Counted from the first letter of the stretch, positions 44,301 to 55,098 are shown. The stretch is DNA of 64,000 bases from Phycisphaerae bacterium (GCA_012744475.1 JAAYBV010000101.1:20962-84961); one strand, 5' to 3'. Numbers and translations are program-made. Notes: generated by a model from the sequence alone, not told the origin.

Positions 44301-45299
44301 ATGGCTCAAACGACTCACGACGTAATCATCATCGGCGCCGGGCCGGCGGGCCTCGGCGCCGGTTTGTACACCGCCCGGGACCGGCTGGACACGCTGATCC
44401 TCGAGAAGTTCATGCCGGGCGGCCAGATCAATAACACCGACCGCATCGAGAACTATCCCGGCATCGAGAAGATCGACGGGCCGGGCCTGATCGAGAGCAT
44501 GCAGAAACAGGTCGAGAGCTTCGGCGCCCGGATCGAAAACGGCGCCGACGTCGAGCGCCTGGAAAAGCTCCAGAACGGACATATCGCCGTTCACGCGGGT
44601 AAGAACTCCTACATCGCGCGCGCGGTGATTCTCTCGCCGGGAAGCAGCTACCGCAAGCTGGGCGTGCCCGGCGAGGAGGAGTTCCGCAACGCCGGAGCGG
44701 GCGTCAGCTACTGCGGCACCTGCGATGCGCCGTTCTTTCGCGACCGGGAAGTCGTCTCGGTCGGCGGAGGCAACACCGCGCTCGAGGAAACGCTGCACCT
44801 GACCAAGTATGCGAACAAGGTGACGCTGATTCACCGGCGCAACGAATTCCGCGCCGAGAAGATCCTCGTCGAGGAGTTGCTCGCGAAGGCCAATGAGCCA
44901 GACTCGAATCTCGTGATCAAGTACGACACCGTCGCCACCGCCATCGAAGGCCAGGGCAAGGTCCAGTCGGTCAAGCTCAAGAACGTCAAGACGAACGCAG
45001 AGGAATCGTATCCCTGCGATGGCGTCTTCATCTTCGTCGGCATGATCCCCAACACGGGCTTCCTCCAGGGCTTCGTGGAGCTGACGGACGCGGGTTTCAT
45101 CCGATGCGACTGCGCGTACCTGCGGACGAGCGTTCCCGGCGTCTTTGCGGCCGGCGACTGCCGCATCGGCGCCGCGATGCAGCTCGTCACCGCGGTCGCC
45201 GACGGCGTCAACGCCGCGATGCAATTGAAGCAGTACTTCCGCGATCCCGCCTGGTGGAATACGCCGGTCAGTGACATGCTCAGCCCCGGCGGCTGGTGA
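44301..45299 (+). CDS. trxB: Thioredoxin reductase
   Basis: 332 residues. FAD-binding IIGAGPAGLGAGLYTAR (about 10-26) and GGQINNTDRIENYPG (about 46-60) are followed by the redox pair in SYCGTCDAPFF (Cys138 and Cys141). The NADPH site has VGGGNTALEE (about 156-165) and HRRNEFRAEK (about 179-188), where the Arg residues mark NADPH use. The final FAD motif is VFAAGDCRIG (about 282-291). GGNTA replaces the more common GGDSA. A hairpin-capable GGTCCCGCAGGACC lies just upstream of the start (44271-44285). Confidence 0.95.
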   Translation: MAQTTHDVIIIGAGPAGLGAGLYTARDRLDTLILEKFMPGGQINNTDRIENYPGIEKIDGPGLIESMQKQVESFGARIENGADVERLEKLQNGHIAVHAGKNSYIARAVILSPGSSYRKLGVPGEEEFRNAGAGVSYCGTCDAPFFRDREVVSVGGGNTALEETLHLTKYANKVTLIHRRNEFRAEKILVEELLAKANEPDSNLVIKYDTVATAIEGQGKVQSVKLKNVKTNAEESYPCDGVFIFVGMIPNTGFLQGFVELTDAGFIRCDCAYLRTSVPGVFAAGDCRIGAAMQLVTAVADGVNAAMQLKQYFRDPAWWNTPVSDMLSPGGW

Positions 45300-45342
45300 G
45301 TGCACGCAGGACCGATAGGACGAATGGGACCTGCAGGACTTT

Positions 45343-46875
45343 CTACCAGAAGATGACGTAGAAGACCGCGACCGCCGCCAGCACGATGAACGCCGCGATC
45401 TTCACCTCGGGCGCCGTCCGCGTGTCCAGGTCTTCGCGGACAGGCAGCGCCCTCGGCTTGTCCAGCGGCTTGAGTAGTGTGATCAGCGCCATGATCGCCA
45501 CGACGATCACGAAGGTCAGAGCGACCTGGATCAGGAAGTGCAGTCCGCCCGCATATTTCTGGAACAGCCTGTAGACGATCGGGCCGCCGATCAGGGCCGC
45601 CACGCCCGCGGCGCCGGGCGCCTTCGGAACCACCATGCCGAAGAGGAAAGCGGCCACCACGCCAGGCCAGATGTAACCCTGGTTGTTCTGGATGAACTGG
45701 AACACGCCACCGAATCTCGGGCTGGCCAGGACCGGCGCCAGCAGGCAGCCGGCGACGAGAAAGACGGCCGTCGCCACGCGTCCCAGGACGAGCAGTCGTC
45801 TCTGTGAGGCCTGCGGATCGAGCATCCTCTGGTAGACGTCCATCGTGAAGATCGTGGAAGCGGAGTTCAGCATGGACGCCAGCGAGCTGATGACCGCACC
45901 GGCGATGGCCGCGAGCATGAACCCGCGCAGGCCCGCCGGAATCAGGTTGCGGATGAGCGTCGGAAACGCCTCGTCGGCCGCCGCCATCTGATTGCCGTAG
46001 AGCTGATACGACATGATGCCCGGCAGCACGATGGCGAACGGAATCAGCAGCCACAGCGCACCGGCGAAGATCACCCCGAGCTGCCCGTCCCGGAGGGTCT
46101 TGGCCGCCAGGTTCCGTTGCACGATGAACTGATTCAGGCCGCAATAATAGATCTCTACGATCCACATACCGGAAAGCACACCCGTCCAGGGCAGCCCCTC
46201 GTGGCTGGCTGGCAGGACCATGTGCAGCTTGTCGGCGTTGACGGTTGAGAACTGCTCCCAGCCGCCGCAGGCGCGCAGGCCCAGGAAGAACGTGACAATG
46301 CCGCCGATCAATAGTGCGCCGCCCTGGAACAGATCCGCCCAGGCCACCGCCTTGAGCCCGCCCCAGACGGTGTAGATCGCGGCGATCGAGCCGATCAGCC
46401 AGATGCTCTTGATCAGACCGACGCCGAAGATCTTGTTCAAAGTCAGGCCGCCCGAATACAGCACCGCCGCCAGCAGCACCGCGACATAGATCACCACGGT
46501 GGTCAGCGCCATGAGCGCCCGCGCCGCCGAGTTGTAGCGGTACTCCAGGTACTCGGGCATGGTATAGATACCCGCCTTGAGGAAGCGGGGCAGAAGCGTG
46601 AAGGCGATCACGACGATGCCGATGCTTCCGAACAACTGCCAGTTGCTCACCGCCAGACCGATGCTGCCGGCGCCCTGGCCGGCCATGCCGACGAACTGCT
46701 CGGTGGAGATGTTGGCCGCCACGATGGAGAGCCCGATGAGCGGCCAGGTCAGGCCGCGACCGGCCAGGAAGTAATCCTCGCTGGTCTTCTCGCGCCGGCT
46801 CTTGAACATGCTGAAGGCGACGACCACGCCGAAGAACGCCAGAAAGACACCGATATCGAAGGGATTCAGATCCAT
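45343..46875 (-). CDS. Sodium:solute symporter (SSS/SGLT family)
   Basis: 510 residues with about 13-14 hydrophobic segments. The N-terminal SEDYFLAGRGLTWPLIGLSI (about 32-51) is the SSS signature, with SIVAANISTEQFVGMAG (about 50-66) and GGLKAVAWADLFQG (about 158-171) as expected in sugar- or myo-inositol-type transporters. NSASTIFTMDVYQR (about 334-347) contains the Na2-site serines. It carries sodium-coupled import of a solute, probably a sugar. It is convergent with trxB and has its own promoter; no sugar-catabolic gene lies next to it. Confidence 0.92.
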   Translation of the reverse strand: MDLNPFDIGVFLAFFGVVVAFSMFKSRREKTSEDYFLAGRGLTWPLIGLSIVAANISTEQFVGMAGQGAGSIGLAVSNWQLFGSIGIVVIAFTLLPRFLKAGIYTMPEYLEYRYNSAARALMALTTVVIYVAVLLAAVLYSGGLTLNKIFGVGLIKSIWLIGSIAAIYTVWGGLKAVAWADLFQGGALLIGGIVTFFLGLRACGGWEQFSTVNADKLHMVLPASHEGLPWTGVLSGMWIVEIYYCGLNQFIVQRNLAAKTLRDGQLGVIFAGALWLLIPFAIVLPGIMSYQLYGNQMAAADEAFPTLIRNLIPAGLRGFMLAAIAGAVISSLASMLNSASTIFTMDVYQRMLDPQASQRRLLVLGRVATAVFLVAGCLLAPVLASPRFGGVFQFIQNNQGYIWPGVVAAFLFGMVVPKAPGAAGVAALIGGPIVYRLFQKYAGGLHFLIQVALTFVIVVAIMALITLLKPLDKPRALPVREDLDTRTAPEVKIAAFIVLAAVAVFYVIFW

Positions 46876-46920
46876 GCGTCAATCCATCCAAAAAGCCGGT
46901 CTCGGGACACACGTGACACC

Positions 46921-46948
46921 ATTATAGGGTCTGGCGATTCGGTCTCAA
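46921..46948 (-). promoter_or_regulatory. Putative promoter of the sodium symporter
   Basis: Read on the minus strand: TTGAGA (46948-46943), 16 bases, TATAAT (46926-46921); the ATG follows 45 bases later. Confidence 0.65.
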
Positions 46949-47335
46949 TGATAAAGCACATCGGGCTGCCTGGTGGCCGGCTACGAGCCGGCGCCCTTCC
47001 GCGCCGTTGCCGATTTACGACCGGTAAAATACGTCGATCTGCCGATCGATCCCTTCTCCCCGACAACCGAGCCGCATTGGCGCGGGCGCAACACCACCCC
47101 AGTCAAAAGGAGGTTCAATCCGGATGGAGTTGTCGCATGTGCCTGCCGATAGGACTTCCATGGCGGCAACCGTGGAGGGTTGCCTGGGGGCACAAAGACA
47201 AGGCCATCACAACCCTGATGGACTTCGGGACAGCAGGAGGCGGGTGACAGCCCTGAAGCACGGCGCGGAAACGGTTCGGCGCCGCCAGCCTCCCTGAAGA
47301 CTGCGCGATCGGAACGCATGGAAAGGCAGCACCTT
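46949..47335. other. Divergent intergenic region upstream of the Tat phosphoesterase
   Basis: About 390 bases. No supported gene, no repeat of the families described here and no good plus-strand promoter was seen; open frames present lack ribosome sites and family character. Confidence 0.35.
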
Positions 47336-48229
47336 ATGACGAATCAGTTCGAGCAGCGGCTTGACAGAAGGCAGTTTCTCAAGACGGCGCTGGCCGTAGC
47401 CGGAGGGATCACCACATTCGGGGTCAATCCGAGCTTCGCCGGTGCCGGCCAGGAGCCGGCGCATTGGGCGTTTCTCTCGGATACCCACATCGCGGGCGAT
47501 CCCGACCACAAGTTCTTAGGCTTCTGCCCCTATCAGAACCTGCGGGAGATCTGCCATCAGATCGAGGCCGGTCCGCCGGACGGCCTCGTGGTCACCGGTG
47601 ACCTCGCCCGATTGAGGGGCCATGCGGAGGACTACAAGAACCTGCGCGAGCTGGTCGCGCCCATCGCCCAGAAACGCCCGATCCACCTGGCCACGGGCAA
47701 TCACGACGACCGCGAGAACCTCCTGCACGCGTTCCAGAAACCCAACTACCCCACCTGGACCGTCAACGGCAAGCACATGCTCACCGTCGACGCCGGCCCG
47801 GTGAAGCTGATCGTCCTCGATTCACTTCTCTTCGTGGACCTGCCCTGGGGCCGTCTGGGCAAAGGGCAGCGCAGGTGGCTGGAGATGTATCTCCACGCCT
47901 GCGACGAGGCGCCGGTGGTCCTGATGCTGCACCATCCGGTTCTCGGCATGGACGCGCTCTGGGACGCCAAGTCGCTCCTCAAGATCGTCAAGCCGATGGC
48001 GAAGGTCAAGGCCATCGTGTACGGACATTCGCACCGGTTTGCCTTCTCCGAGTACGAAGGCATTCACCTGATCAACCTTCCGGCCACCGGCTTCACCGGG
48101 TACAGCAGCCAGCCCGTCGGATGGGTCGAAGCTCGTCTGGCGAAAGACGAAGGTCTGTTCACCCTGCATGCGCTTGAGGGCAACACACGGCTGAACGGCC
48201 AGACCACTCGCCTGCGCTGGAGAAGCTGA
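47336..48229 (+). CDS. Tat-exported metallophosphoesterase
   Basis: 297 residues. A twin-arginine signal peptide (DRRQFLKTALAVAGGITTF, about 9-27) precedes a calcineurin-like domain: SDTHIAGD (about 48-55), VVTGDLARLRG (about 84-94), GNHDDREN (about 120-127), MLHHPVLG (about 197-204) and YGHSHRF (about 226-232). All metal-binding residues of the family are kept. The protein would act in the periplasm on phosphomonoesters or diesters; substrate unknown. AAAGG lies ten bases before the chosen ATG (47336); an upstream in-frame ATG at 47318 would add six residues ahead of the Tat motif. Confidence 0.88.
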   Translation: MTNQFEQRLDRRQFLKTALAVAGGITTFGVNPSFAGAGQEPAHWAFLSDTHIAGDPDHKFLGFCPYQNLREICHQIEAGPPDGLVVTGDLARLRGHAEDYKNLRELVAPIAQKRPIHLATGNHDDRENLLHAFQKPNYPTWTVNGKHMLTVDAGPVKLIVLDSLLFVDLPWGRLGKGQRRWLEMYLHACDEAPVVLMLHHPVLGMDALWDAKSLLKIVKPMAKVKAIVYGHSHRFAFSEYEGIHLINLPATGFTGYSSQPVGWVEARLAKDEGLFTLHALEGNTRLNGQTTRLRWRS

Positions 48230-48321
48230 AGACCGGCTGCACCGAGGAAGGGCGGCGTCGCACAGGGATGAGCACGGATGCGGAAGGTGGGGGGATAGCA
48301 GGCCGCAGGGACTGTTCCGGC

Positions 48322-48612
48322 CTACAGCTCGTCCGGCTGACGGACGTGGATGCGAACGTTCTGCCGGTAGACCTCGGTTTCGTCTTGCGCGCCTCGGTCG
48401 ATCCGGCTCTGGGCCCAGAAGATCCGGATGGCGATGACGCCGCAGCCGAGACCTGACACGAAGAATACACCGGCTGCCAGATACGCAAAGAACTCCGGGA
48501 GAGCCGCAATCAGGACGCCAAATCCGATCAGCAGCAGCCCCACGATCATGATCGCGCTGGCGACGCTGCGCGACGCTCCAGACAAGGCGTTCGAGTAGAA
48601 ACGAAACGTCAT
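48322..48612 (-). CDS. Small two-helix membrane protein
   Basis: 96 residues, not recognised. Two hydrophobic helices (SVASAIMIVGLLLIGFGVLIA about 16-36 and FFAYLAAGVFFVSGLGCGVIAI about 41-62) are followed by a hydrophilic C-terminus rich in charged residues (WAQSRIDRGAQDETEVYRQN). AAGGAG precedes the ATG at 48612, ten bases away. It lies just downstream of the groEL terminator in the same orientation, so it may be transcribed by read-through or by its own signal. Confidence 0.65.
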   Translation of the reverse strand: MTFRFYSNALSGASRSVASAIMIVGLLLIGFGVLIAALPEFFAYLAAGVFFVSGLGCGVIAIRIFWAQSRIDRGAQDETEVYRQNVRIHVRQPDEL

Positions 48613-48641
48613 TTTCGGTACTCCTTCCTGCGAAGTGTACG

Positions 48642-48673
48642 AAAAAGGAGCGGGTCCCGTTCGGGACCCGCTC
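48642..48673 (-). terminator. Rho-independent terminator of groEL
   Basis: Stem GAGCGGGTCCCG (48648-48659) and CGGGACCCGCTC (48662-48673) with a tiny loop. On the minus strand the stem is followed by CCTTTTTC, a U-run. It sits 16 bases past the groEL stop. Confidence 0.9.
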
Positions 48674-48689
48674 GGCACTCGTCTCTCGG

Positions 48690-50327
<1,638 letters not shown>

Positions 50328-50376
50328 TCATGCACTGGTTTGAAGTTTCACGTTTCAAGTTTGAAGTCCAGGAGCT

Positions 50377-50736
50377 TCACGAGCTGCCATTTCGGCCGAG
50401 GCTGATGATCAAGCCTTGGAGCATTCGCGAGATTTCCGTCACCTCGGTTCGGAGTCTGACACAGGCCTCGTCATCCACCACGTTCGCCTGGCCTGCGATG
50501 TGAAGCTGCGTTCGCAATTCTGCGGCTGACCCTTTCGAGATACGCAGGAATCGAACGAAATCCTTCTGCGAACTCCGTTCAGCGCCTTCGGCAATGTTGG
50601 ACGGTATCGAGACAGCGGATCGCAACATCTGGTCCTTGATCCCATGTTCCCGACAGTTGTCCAACAGCCTGTAGAGCCCAACGGCCACATTGACCGACCT
50701 CTTCCAAACGTCGAGATCCTCGTATGAGTAATACAT
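50377..50736 (-). CDS. Four-helix-bundle protein (23S rRNA intervening-sequence / bacterial S23 family)
   Basis: 119 residues. SYEDLDVWKRSVNVAVGLYR (about 4-23) and LRSAVSIPSNIAEGAERSSQ (about 39-58) are the hallmark segments of the IVS-encoded four-helix-bundle family (TIGR02436), followed by FLRISKGSAAELRTQLHIA. GGAGGGAGG precedes the ATG at 50736. These genes are usually found inside 23S rRNA intervening sequences or alone in the chromosome; the function is unclear (RNA binding proposed). Here it sits between groES and groEL in the same direction, splitting the usual operon. Confidence 0.9.
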   Translation of the reverse strand: MYYSYEDLDVWKRSVNVAVGLYRLLDNCREHGIKDQMLRSAVSIPSNIAEGAERSSQKDFVRFLRISKGSAAELRTQLHIAGQANVVDDEACVRLRTEVTEISRMLQGLIISLGRNGSS

Positions 50737-50831
50737 TGCCTCCCTCCGCAGCAAACCGGCGTTGATCGATCTCTTCAGACTTCAAACCTCACACTTTGCA
50801 CTTTACACTTCACACTTCACACTCTTTCTGC

Positions 50832-51122
50832 CTATTTCTCGATCACGGCCATGACGTCCGACTCGTCCATGATCAGGTACTCCTTGCCGTCGACCTTGAT
50901 CTCGGTGCCGGCGTAGCTGGTGAACAGCACCAGATCACCCTTCTTGAGCTGGACCTCTCGCCGGGTGCCGTCTTCGAGCAGTCTGCCTTCGCCCACGTTG
51001 ACGATTTTGCCTCTCTGGGGCTTCTCCTTGGCCGTATCCGGCAGCACGATCCCGCCGGCCGTCTTCGACTCCGCCTCAACGCGCTCAACCAGCACTTTAT
51101 CCGCCAATGGTCGAATGTTCAT
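50832..51122 (-). CDS. groES: Co-chaperonin GroES
   Basis: 96 residues, canonical size. NIRPLADKVLVERVEAESKT at the start, the mobile loop KTAGGIVLPDTAKEKPQ (about 20-36, GGIVLP core), GDLVLFTSYAGTEI (about 62-75) and the final strand EYLIMDESDVMAVIEK. AAAGGAG lies nine bases before the ATG. It caps the GroEL cylinder. It is upstream of the four-helix-bundle gene and groEL and likely co-transcribed with them. No CIRCE repeat is present upstream (51123-51226). Confidence 0.98.
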   Translation of the reverse strand: MNIRPLADKVLVERVEAESKTAGGIVLPDTAKEKPQRGKIVNVGEGRLLEDGTRREVQLKKGDLVLFTSYAGTEIKVDGKEYLIMDESDVMAVIEK

Positions 51123-51226
51123 TTGTTCCTACTCCTTTCCACTTGCATTGCATGGGGTTGACCGTACCATCGTGTCCAAACCTGCGTATATCGCATAACT
51201 ATCTATTTGCAAACCACTTAGCAGGA

Positions 51227-51640
51227 TCACTGTGCGAAGATGTCGCTGTTGTACTTTTTCAGGAACAGGCGGTTCAGGAGCTGCTGAAGGACCTCCATGT
51301 TGACGGGTTTGCCGATGACGCCGAACACGTCGAGCGCCAGCGCTCGGCCGAGCACATCCGCGTCGACCCGGCTGGTCAGCAGGATGCAGGGCAGCAGCGG
51401 GTAGTCCATCCGGATGATCTTGATCGTCGCCAGCGCGTTGGAGCGCTCGGAGTCCATGTCGAGGATGGTCGTGTGGATCCGGGTCCTTCCAAGGATATGA
51501 ACGAATTCTCCGGCGTTCTCGGCGACCATGAGGTTGATGCCCCTGGGCCTGAAGAGACTGCGCAGGGCTTCCGGCCAGGCCCAGCTTGCCGCACTGGCCA
51601 GGACATTCACGTCGCCGAGTTGTGACCGTTCTGTAGACAT
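51227..51640 (-). CDS. CheY-like receiver-domain protein
   Basis: 137 residues. The receiver fold is inferred from the pattern: a hydrophobic strand ending in ILDMDSE (about 59-65; phospho-acceptor-like Asp61 in TILDMD), LLTSRVD (about 87-93; the Ser/Thr position) and GVIGKPVN (about 107-114; the conserved Lys-Pro). The N-terminal acidic pair is degenerate (usually DDD/ED), so phosphorylation is not certain. No output domain follows. TAGGA six bases before the ATG (51640) supports this start. It is upstream of groES, in the same orientation, with a 104-base gap. No partner kinase was seen. Confidence 0.7.
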   Translation of the reverse strand: MSTERSQLGDVNVLASAASWAWPEALRSLFRPRGINLMVAENAGEFVHILGRTRIHTTILDMDSERSNALATIKIIRMDYPLLPCILLTSRVDADVLGRALALDVFGVIGKPVNMEVLQQLLNRLFLKKYNSDIFAQ

Positions 51641-51920
51641 AGTCATCCTACCGCAGCCGGAAAGTGCAAATGCCGTGCCAACGGCTGGACCCGCCGATGG
51701 GTCGTCTGTAAGCCGTCTATTGACAACGTGTTACGACACGGAGCCCAACGAGGCGTCCCTCTGGCAAAATTGCAGCCTGCTCTCCCCGGCCCTGCCAGCC
51801 TGGCAGCCGGCTCACGCGGGCGGCCCTGCTGCGCCTGGCGCGGAAACCTGTTGGCAGCAGCCCCCTGATGTGTTAGGAATGGCCCCGAGCACGGGGCAGC
51901 TATGGAAGGTCGGTCGAGCT
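51641..51920. other. Divergent intergenic region upstream of the WaaP-like kinase
   Basis: 280 bases without a gene. A TTGACA at 51720-51725 has no acceptable -10 element 16-18 bases downstream, so I do not call a promoter there. Confidence 0.3.
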
Positions 51921-52736
51921 ATGGACAGGGTGGTCTTTGCACAGTCATGGGAGCCGTACTTCGCCCGCTTGGGCCTGAGGACGTTCGACGATTTTCACAG
52001 CTACCCCGAGACCGTCGCCGTCAACAGGAATCGCAAGCGCGACGTCGTGAAACTGACGCTCGGCGAGGGCGCCGACAGGCACGTCTTCTTCATGAAGCGG
52101 TTCCATGACCCCCATCTCAAGGACATCCTCGCCACGTGGCGCGGCTGCAACGGCTTGACCTCGCAGGCTGGCGTGGAGTGGGGGAATTCGCGACATCTGC
52201 AAGAAGACGGCATCGGAACCTACCAGGGCGTCTGCATGGGCGAGCGGACCCGCTGGGGCCTGGAGAAGGCCTCCTTTTTCCTCACCCTCAAGCTCGACGC
52301 CGTCTGTCTGCTCGACTATGTGGAAGAGACGTGGCAGGCTCTCGATCGCGGCCGCCAGGAGAGGATCGTCGTGGCCATGGCCCGCTTCGCCAGGACCCTG
52401 CACGGACTGAACATCTCGCTGCCGGACCTGCAACTCTGGCATCTATACCTCCACACGGACGGCTCGCTCAGCGTGATCGACCTGCACCGCATGACCTGGC
52501 CCGCCCGCAGCCAGCGCAAGAAGGCCAAGGACATGGGCCGGCTTCTCTGGAGCCTGCTGCCGGACTACTTCGACGCCGACCATCGGCAAATGCTGCTGGA
52601 TACGTACTTTGCAGACCTCGACGGCACCCGTCGGCAGACCCTCGTCCGCCGCATCGAACGCTTCGAAGCCACCTTCAACCGCCGCCACACCGCTCGCCGC
52701 TACTACAAGACCACCCAGGACCAGTCCGCTCGCTGA
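51921..52736 (+). CDS. Lipopolysaccharide (Kdo/WaaP)-type kinase-like protein
   Basis: 271 residues. A kinase-like fold with VFFMKRFHDP (about 55-64; nucleotide-binding Lys), GIGTYQGVCMGERT (about 97-110), LHGLNISLPDLQLWHLYLHT (about 164-183; catalytic HxDL region written LPDLQLWHLYL) and SVIDLHRM (about 188-195; metal-binding Asp in IDL). This spacing fits the Kdo/WaaP family, which phosphorylates lipid A-core heptose or Kdo, and related uncharacterised kinases of Planctomycetota. Typical HxDxxxxN reads here as LPDLQLWHL, so catalysis may differ. GGAAGG lies upstream of the ATG at 51921; an open extension further upstream is not family-like. Confidence 0.65.
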   Translation: MDRVVFAQSWEPYFARLGLRTFDDFHSYPETVAVNRNRKRDVVKLTLGEGADRHVFFMKRFHDPHLKDILATWRGCNGLTSQAGVEWGNSRHLQEDGIGTYQGVCMGERTRWGLEKASFFLTLKLDAVCLLDYVEETWQALDRGRQERIVVAMARFARTLHGLNISLPDLQLWHLYLHTDGSLSVIDLHRMTWPARSQRKKAKDMGRLLWSLLPDYFDADHRQMLLDTYFADLDGTRRQTLVRRIERFEATFNRRHTARRYYKTTQDQSAR

Positions 52737-52844
52737 TAGTATGCCGGGAGGCTTGCGACACCTTCCGGTCTTCGCCCGCGATGTACACCGGCAGATGGCC
52801 GGTCTACCCTGCGCAATGAGCGCCGATCGTGATAGAATAGTGTC

Positions 52845-53108
52845 ATGGATGAGATGGAACGACAACGTGTCCGACAGTGGATCCGGAACTGGGAGGCGGC
52901 GGGTGCCATGCTGGAGCAGGCCCGCGCCAGAGCCATCCGAGAGACAGACACCGCCACCGCGATCGAGCAGCTTTACGATGCCTTCGAGTCCGCCCGGCTT
53001 CACTGGCAACCCCCAACCACCTCAGGCCTGGTGGAGCAGCAGCGCCTGTTTGCGAGGCTGGGCGGTTGCAGACAGGGGCTCCGCGGACCGATCAGCGGAT
53101 CAGCTTGA
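52845..53108 (+). CDS. Small hypothetical protein overlapping thrC
   Basis: 87 residues. Helical and charged ([20 protein letters not shown]), ending in a [14 protein letters not shown] segment after a Trp-Pro-Pro turn; I think it belongs to a conserved small-protein group of Planctomycetota, but this was not checked. TAGAAT lies just upstream as a possible -10. The last 17 bases overlap the 3' end of the convergent thrC gene, and the extra tail after FARL ([15 protein letters not shown]) looks non-native. Met4 is an alternative start. Confidence 0.55.
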   Translation: MDEMERQRVRQWIRNWEAAGAMLEQARARAIRETDTATAIEQLYDAFESARLHWQPPTTSGLVEQQRLFARLGGCRQGLRGPISGSA

Positions 53109-54432
53109 TGATCTCCTGGAGGTCGTTGGGAGCTTCGATGGGGGCGTTGCTGAACTGACCCTGGTTCTCCTTGTGGTAGTTGACGGTAACGTTGGGGTCC
53201 TTCAGCGCGTGGCCGGTCAGGACGCAAGCGACGCGGTCGCTCCTGGCGACCGTGCCGTCGGCCAGCAGGTGCTTGAGGCCCGCGATGGTGGCGGCCGAGG
53301 CCGGCTCGCAGCCCAGTCCGTACTTGCCGATCAGGGCCTTGGCGTCGCAGATTTCCTCGTCGGTGACCGCCAAGACAACGCCTTTGCAGACGTCGATCGC
53401 GCGGAGGCACTTCTTGAGGTTCACCGGCCGTGAGATTTCGATGGCGGATGCGCACGTGTGCGGCGAGAAGTGCCGTGCCGTCAGATCGGCATAGTAGTCG
53501 TCGATGATCTTCTGGTTCACATGGCCGCCGTTCCAGACGAGCTTCTTGTTGTTGACCAGGTCGGTCAGCGTATCGGCGCCGGTGGCGTTGACGATCGCCA
53601 TGCGCGGCACGCGGTCGATCAGGCCGAGCTGCTTGAGCTCCAGGAACGCCTTGCCGAACGCGCTGGAGTTGCCGAGGTTGCCGCCGGGCACGACGATCCA
53701 GTCGGGCGCCTGCCAGCCGAGGGCCTCGATGATGCGGTACATGATCGTCTTCTGGCCTTCCAGCCGGAACGGGTTGAGCGAGTTGAGCAGATACAGCCCC
53801 AGTTCGGTGCAGACCGCCTGCACCTGCCTCATGCAATCGTCGAAGTCGCCCCGGATCTGGATCGTCTGGGCGCCGTAGTCCATCGCCTGGCTGAGCTTGC
53901 CGAACGCGATCCGCCCCGAGCCGATGAAGACGGTACACTTGAGGCCGCAACTGTGGGCGTACAGCGCCACCGACGCCGACGTGTTGCCCGTCGAGGCGCA
54001 CGCGCACGAGGTCGCGCCGACCATCATCGCGTGGCTGAACGCGGCGGTCATACCGTTGTCCTTGAACGAGCCGGAGGGGTTCAAGCCTTCATACTGAAGA
54101 TGCAGCGCATCGGGTTTCATCCCGAGGTGCTCGGCGATCTGGCGGTTCTGCTGGAGTATCGTCTGGCCTTCGCCGATGGTGACCTTGTATTCGTCGGGGC
54201 AGAAGTCCAGCAGCTCGCGGAAGCGCCACACGCCGGAGAAGTCCAGCCGCCGGTCCCGCGTCGCCCAGCGCTTGCCGAACTCGCTGAGCCTGTCCGGCAC
54301 GGGCACCCGATCCCAGTCGTACTGCGCGTCGAGCAGGTCCCCGCACTTGGGGCACTTGAAAATCGCCTGCCCGCAATCGAACTCGGCGCCACACGCCGGA
54401 TTGATGCACCTCTGAAACGCCACATCAGCCAT
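53092..54432 (-). CDS. thrC: Threonine synthase
   Basis: 446 residues. An N-terminal zinc ribbon (CINPACG about 9-15 and CPKCG about 27-31) precedes a PLP fold-type II domain: PLP-Lys124 in [11 protein letters not shown] (about 118-128), [17 protein letters not shown] (about 145-161; phosphate/substrate loop), [15 protein letters not shown] (about 246-260) and an [12 protein letters not shown] region near 403. It converts O-phospho-L-homoserine to threonine. Zinc-ribbon ThrC forms of this length are known in many bacteria. GGAGA precedes the ATG. The end is convergent with the small gene. Confidence 0.94.
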   Translation of the reverse strand: MADVAFQRCINPACGAEFDCGQAIFKCPKCGDLLDAQYDWDRVPVPDRLSEFGKRWATRDRRLDFSGVWRFRELLDFCPDEYKVTIGEGQTILQQNRQIAEHLGMKPDALHLQYEGLNPSGSFKDNGMTAAFSHAMMVGATSCACASTGNTSASVALYAHSCGLKCTVFIGSGRIAFGKLSQAMDYGAQTIQIRGDFDDCMRQVQAVCTELGLYLLNSLNPFRLEGQKTIMYRIIEALGWQAPDWIVVPGGNLGNSSAFGKAFLELKQLGLIDRVPRMAIVNATGADTLTDLVNNKKLVWNGGHVNQKIIDDYYADLTARHFSPHTCASAIEISRPVNLKKCLRAIDVCKGVVLAVTDEEICDAKALIGKYGLGCEPASAATIAGLKHLLADGTVARSDRVACVLTGHALKDPNVTVNYHKENQGQFSNAPIEAPNDLQEIIKLIR

Positions 54433-54464
54433 ATCGAATTCTCCAGTCGTACGATAGACCCGGC

Positions 54465-54494
54465 ATTATAGCCGATCCACGGGCTCCCCGCCAA
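54465..54494 (-). promoter_or_regulatory. Putative promoter of thrC
   Basis: Read on the minus strand: TTGGCG (54494-54489), 18 bases, TATAAT (54470-54465), with the ATG 32 bases downstream. The rest of the 306-base gap holds a repeat fragment (54537-54571). Confidence 0.65.
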
Positions 54495-54536
54495 CCCATG
54501 TGCCAAGCCCGAAATCGAGATGTCGAAGCCTGAGGG

Positions 54537-54571
54537 GTGGCAGCCTCAGACTCGAAGAGCTTGGGGATGGC
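54537..54571. repeat. Half copy of the GTGGCAGCCTCA element
   Basis: GTGGCAGCCTCAGA (54537-54550) followed by GCTTGGGGATGGC (54559-54571) matches the left half of the core at 43648-43680. The right half is absent. Confidence 0.7.
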
Positions 54572-54738
54572 GGCGACGCCGTTCGAGTATGACAATAGGC
54601 AGAGGCGTCGCAAAGAAATGGCCCTTCACACTTTCTTCGGCAGCATCTTGAACGAGTTGCGGTGTCGGCGATAGGATAGATGGGAGATCTCCGGCCGGTT
54701 GCCGAACACATGTAAGAGATGTCCGGGAGGGAACTGAG

Positions 54739-55098
54739 ATGGCGGACGAGACGAAAGTAGACAACGGCATCAGCCAGGAAGAGGGCGGCGAGTCGCCGGT
54801 GTGCATCCGGTGTTTTCGGCCGGTGGACCCAGTGGCGCACTATTGTCCCAACTGCGGCGCCGCGACGGGGCAGCTCACGCATTATCTGCCGGTGGAGAGC
54901 ATTCGCTGGCAGGCGAGCGTGTGGGGACAGGCTTGGCGTCAGATCCGGTACCGCGACGTCTCCCTCGCGGGCCGGCTGTTCCGCCTGCTCATGGTCGTGT
55001 GGAACGTCCCGATCATGCTGATCGGTCTGCTGTTCCGGTCCACTGACAAGGCAGAGGAAACCCCGGATCAGGACGACAGCGTGGACCGCAGCGAATGA
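54739..55098 (+). CDS. Zinc-ribbon membrane-associated protein
   Basis: 119 residues. A zinc ribbon (CIRCFRPVDPVAHYCPNCG, about 22-40; CxxC-x12-CxxC) is followed by a helical part with a hydrophobic stretch RLLMVVWNVPIMLIGLLF (about 81-98) that could span or lie on the membrane, and an acidic tail (AEETPDQDDSVDRSE). GGAGGGAAC precedes the ATG. It may be regulatory or scaffolding; not assigned. It ends next to the GH43-like gene, whose start codon lies 36 bases after its stop. Confidence 0.7.
   Translation: MADETKVDNGISQEEGGESPVCIRCFRPVDPVAHYCPNCGAATGQLTHYLPVESIRWQASVWGQAWRQIRYRDVSLAGRLFRLLMVVWNVPIMLIGLLFRSTDKAEETPDQDDSVDRSE

Noticed and set aside
44831..46912. 693-codon minus-strand open frame spanning trxB and the symporter gene
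   Set aside because: It crosses two well-supported genes in different frames and reads as low-complexity Arg/Gly sequence.
51123..51226. CIRCE operator upstream of groES
   Set aside because: No TTAGCACTC-N9-GAGTGCTAA or near match upstream of groES or dnaK.
51720..51748. TTGACA promoter upstream of the WaaP-like gene
   Set aside because: No -10-like hexamer at 16-18 bases.
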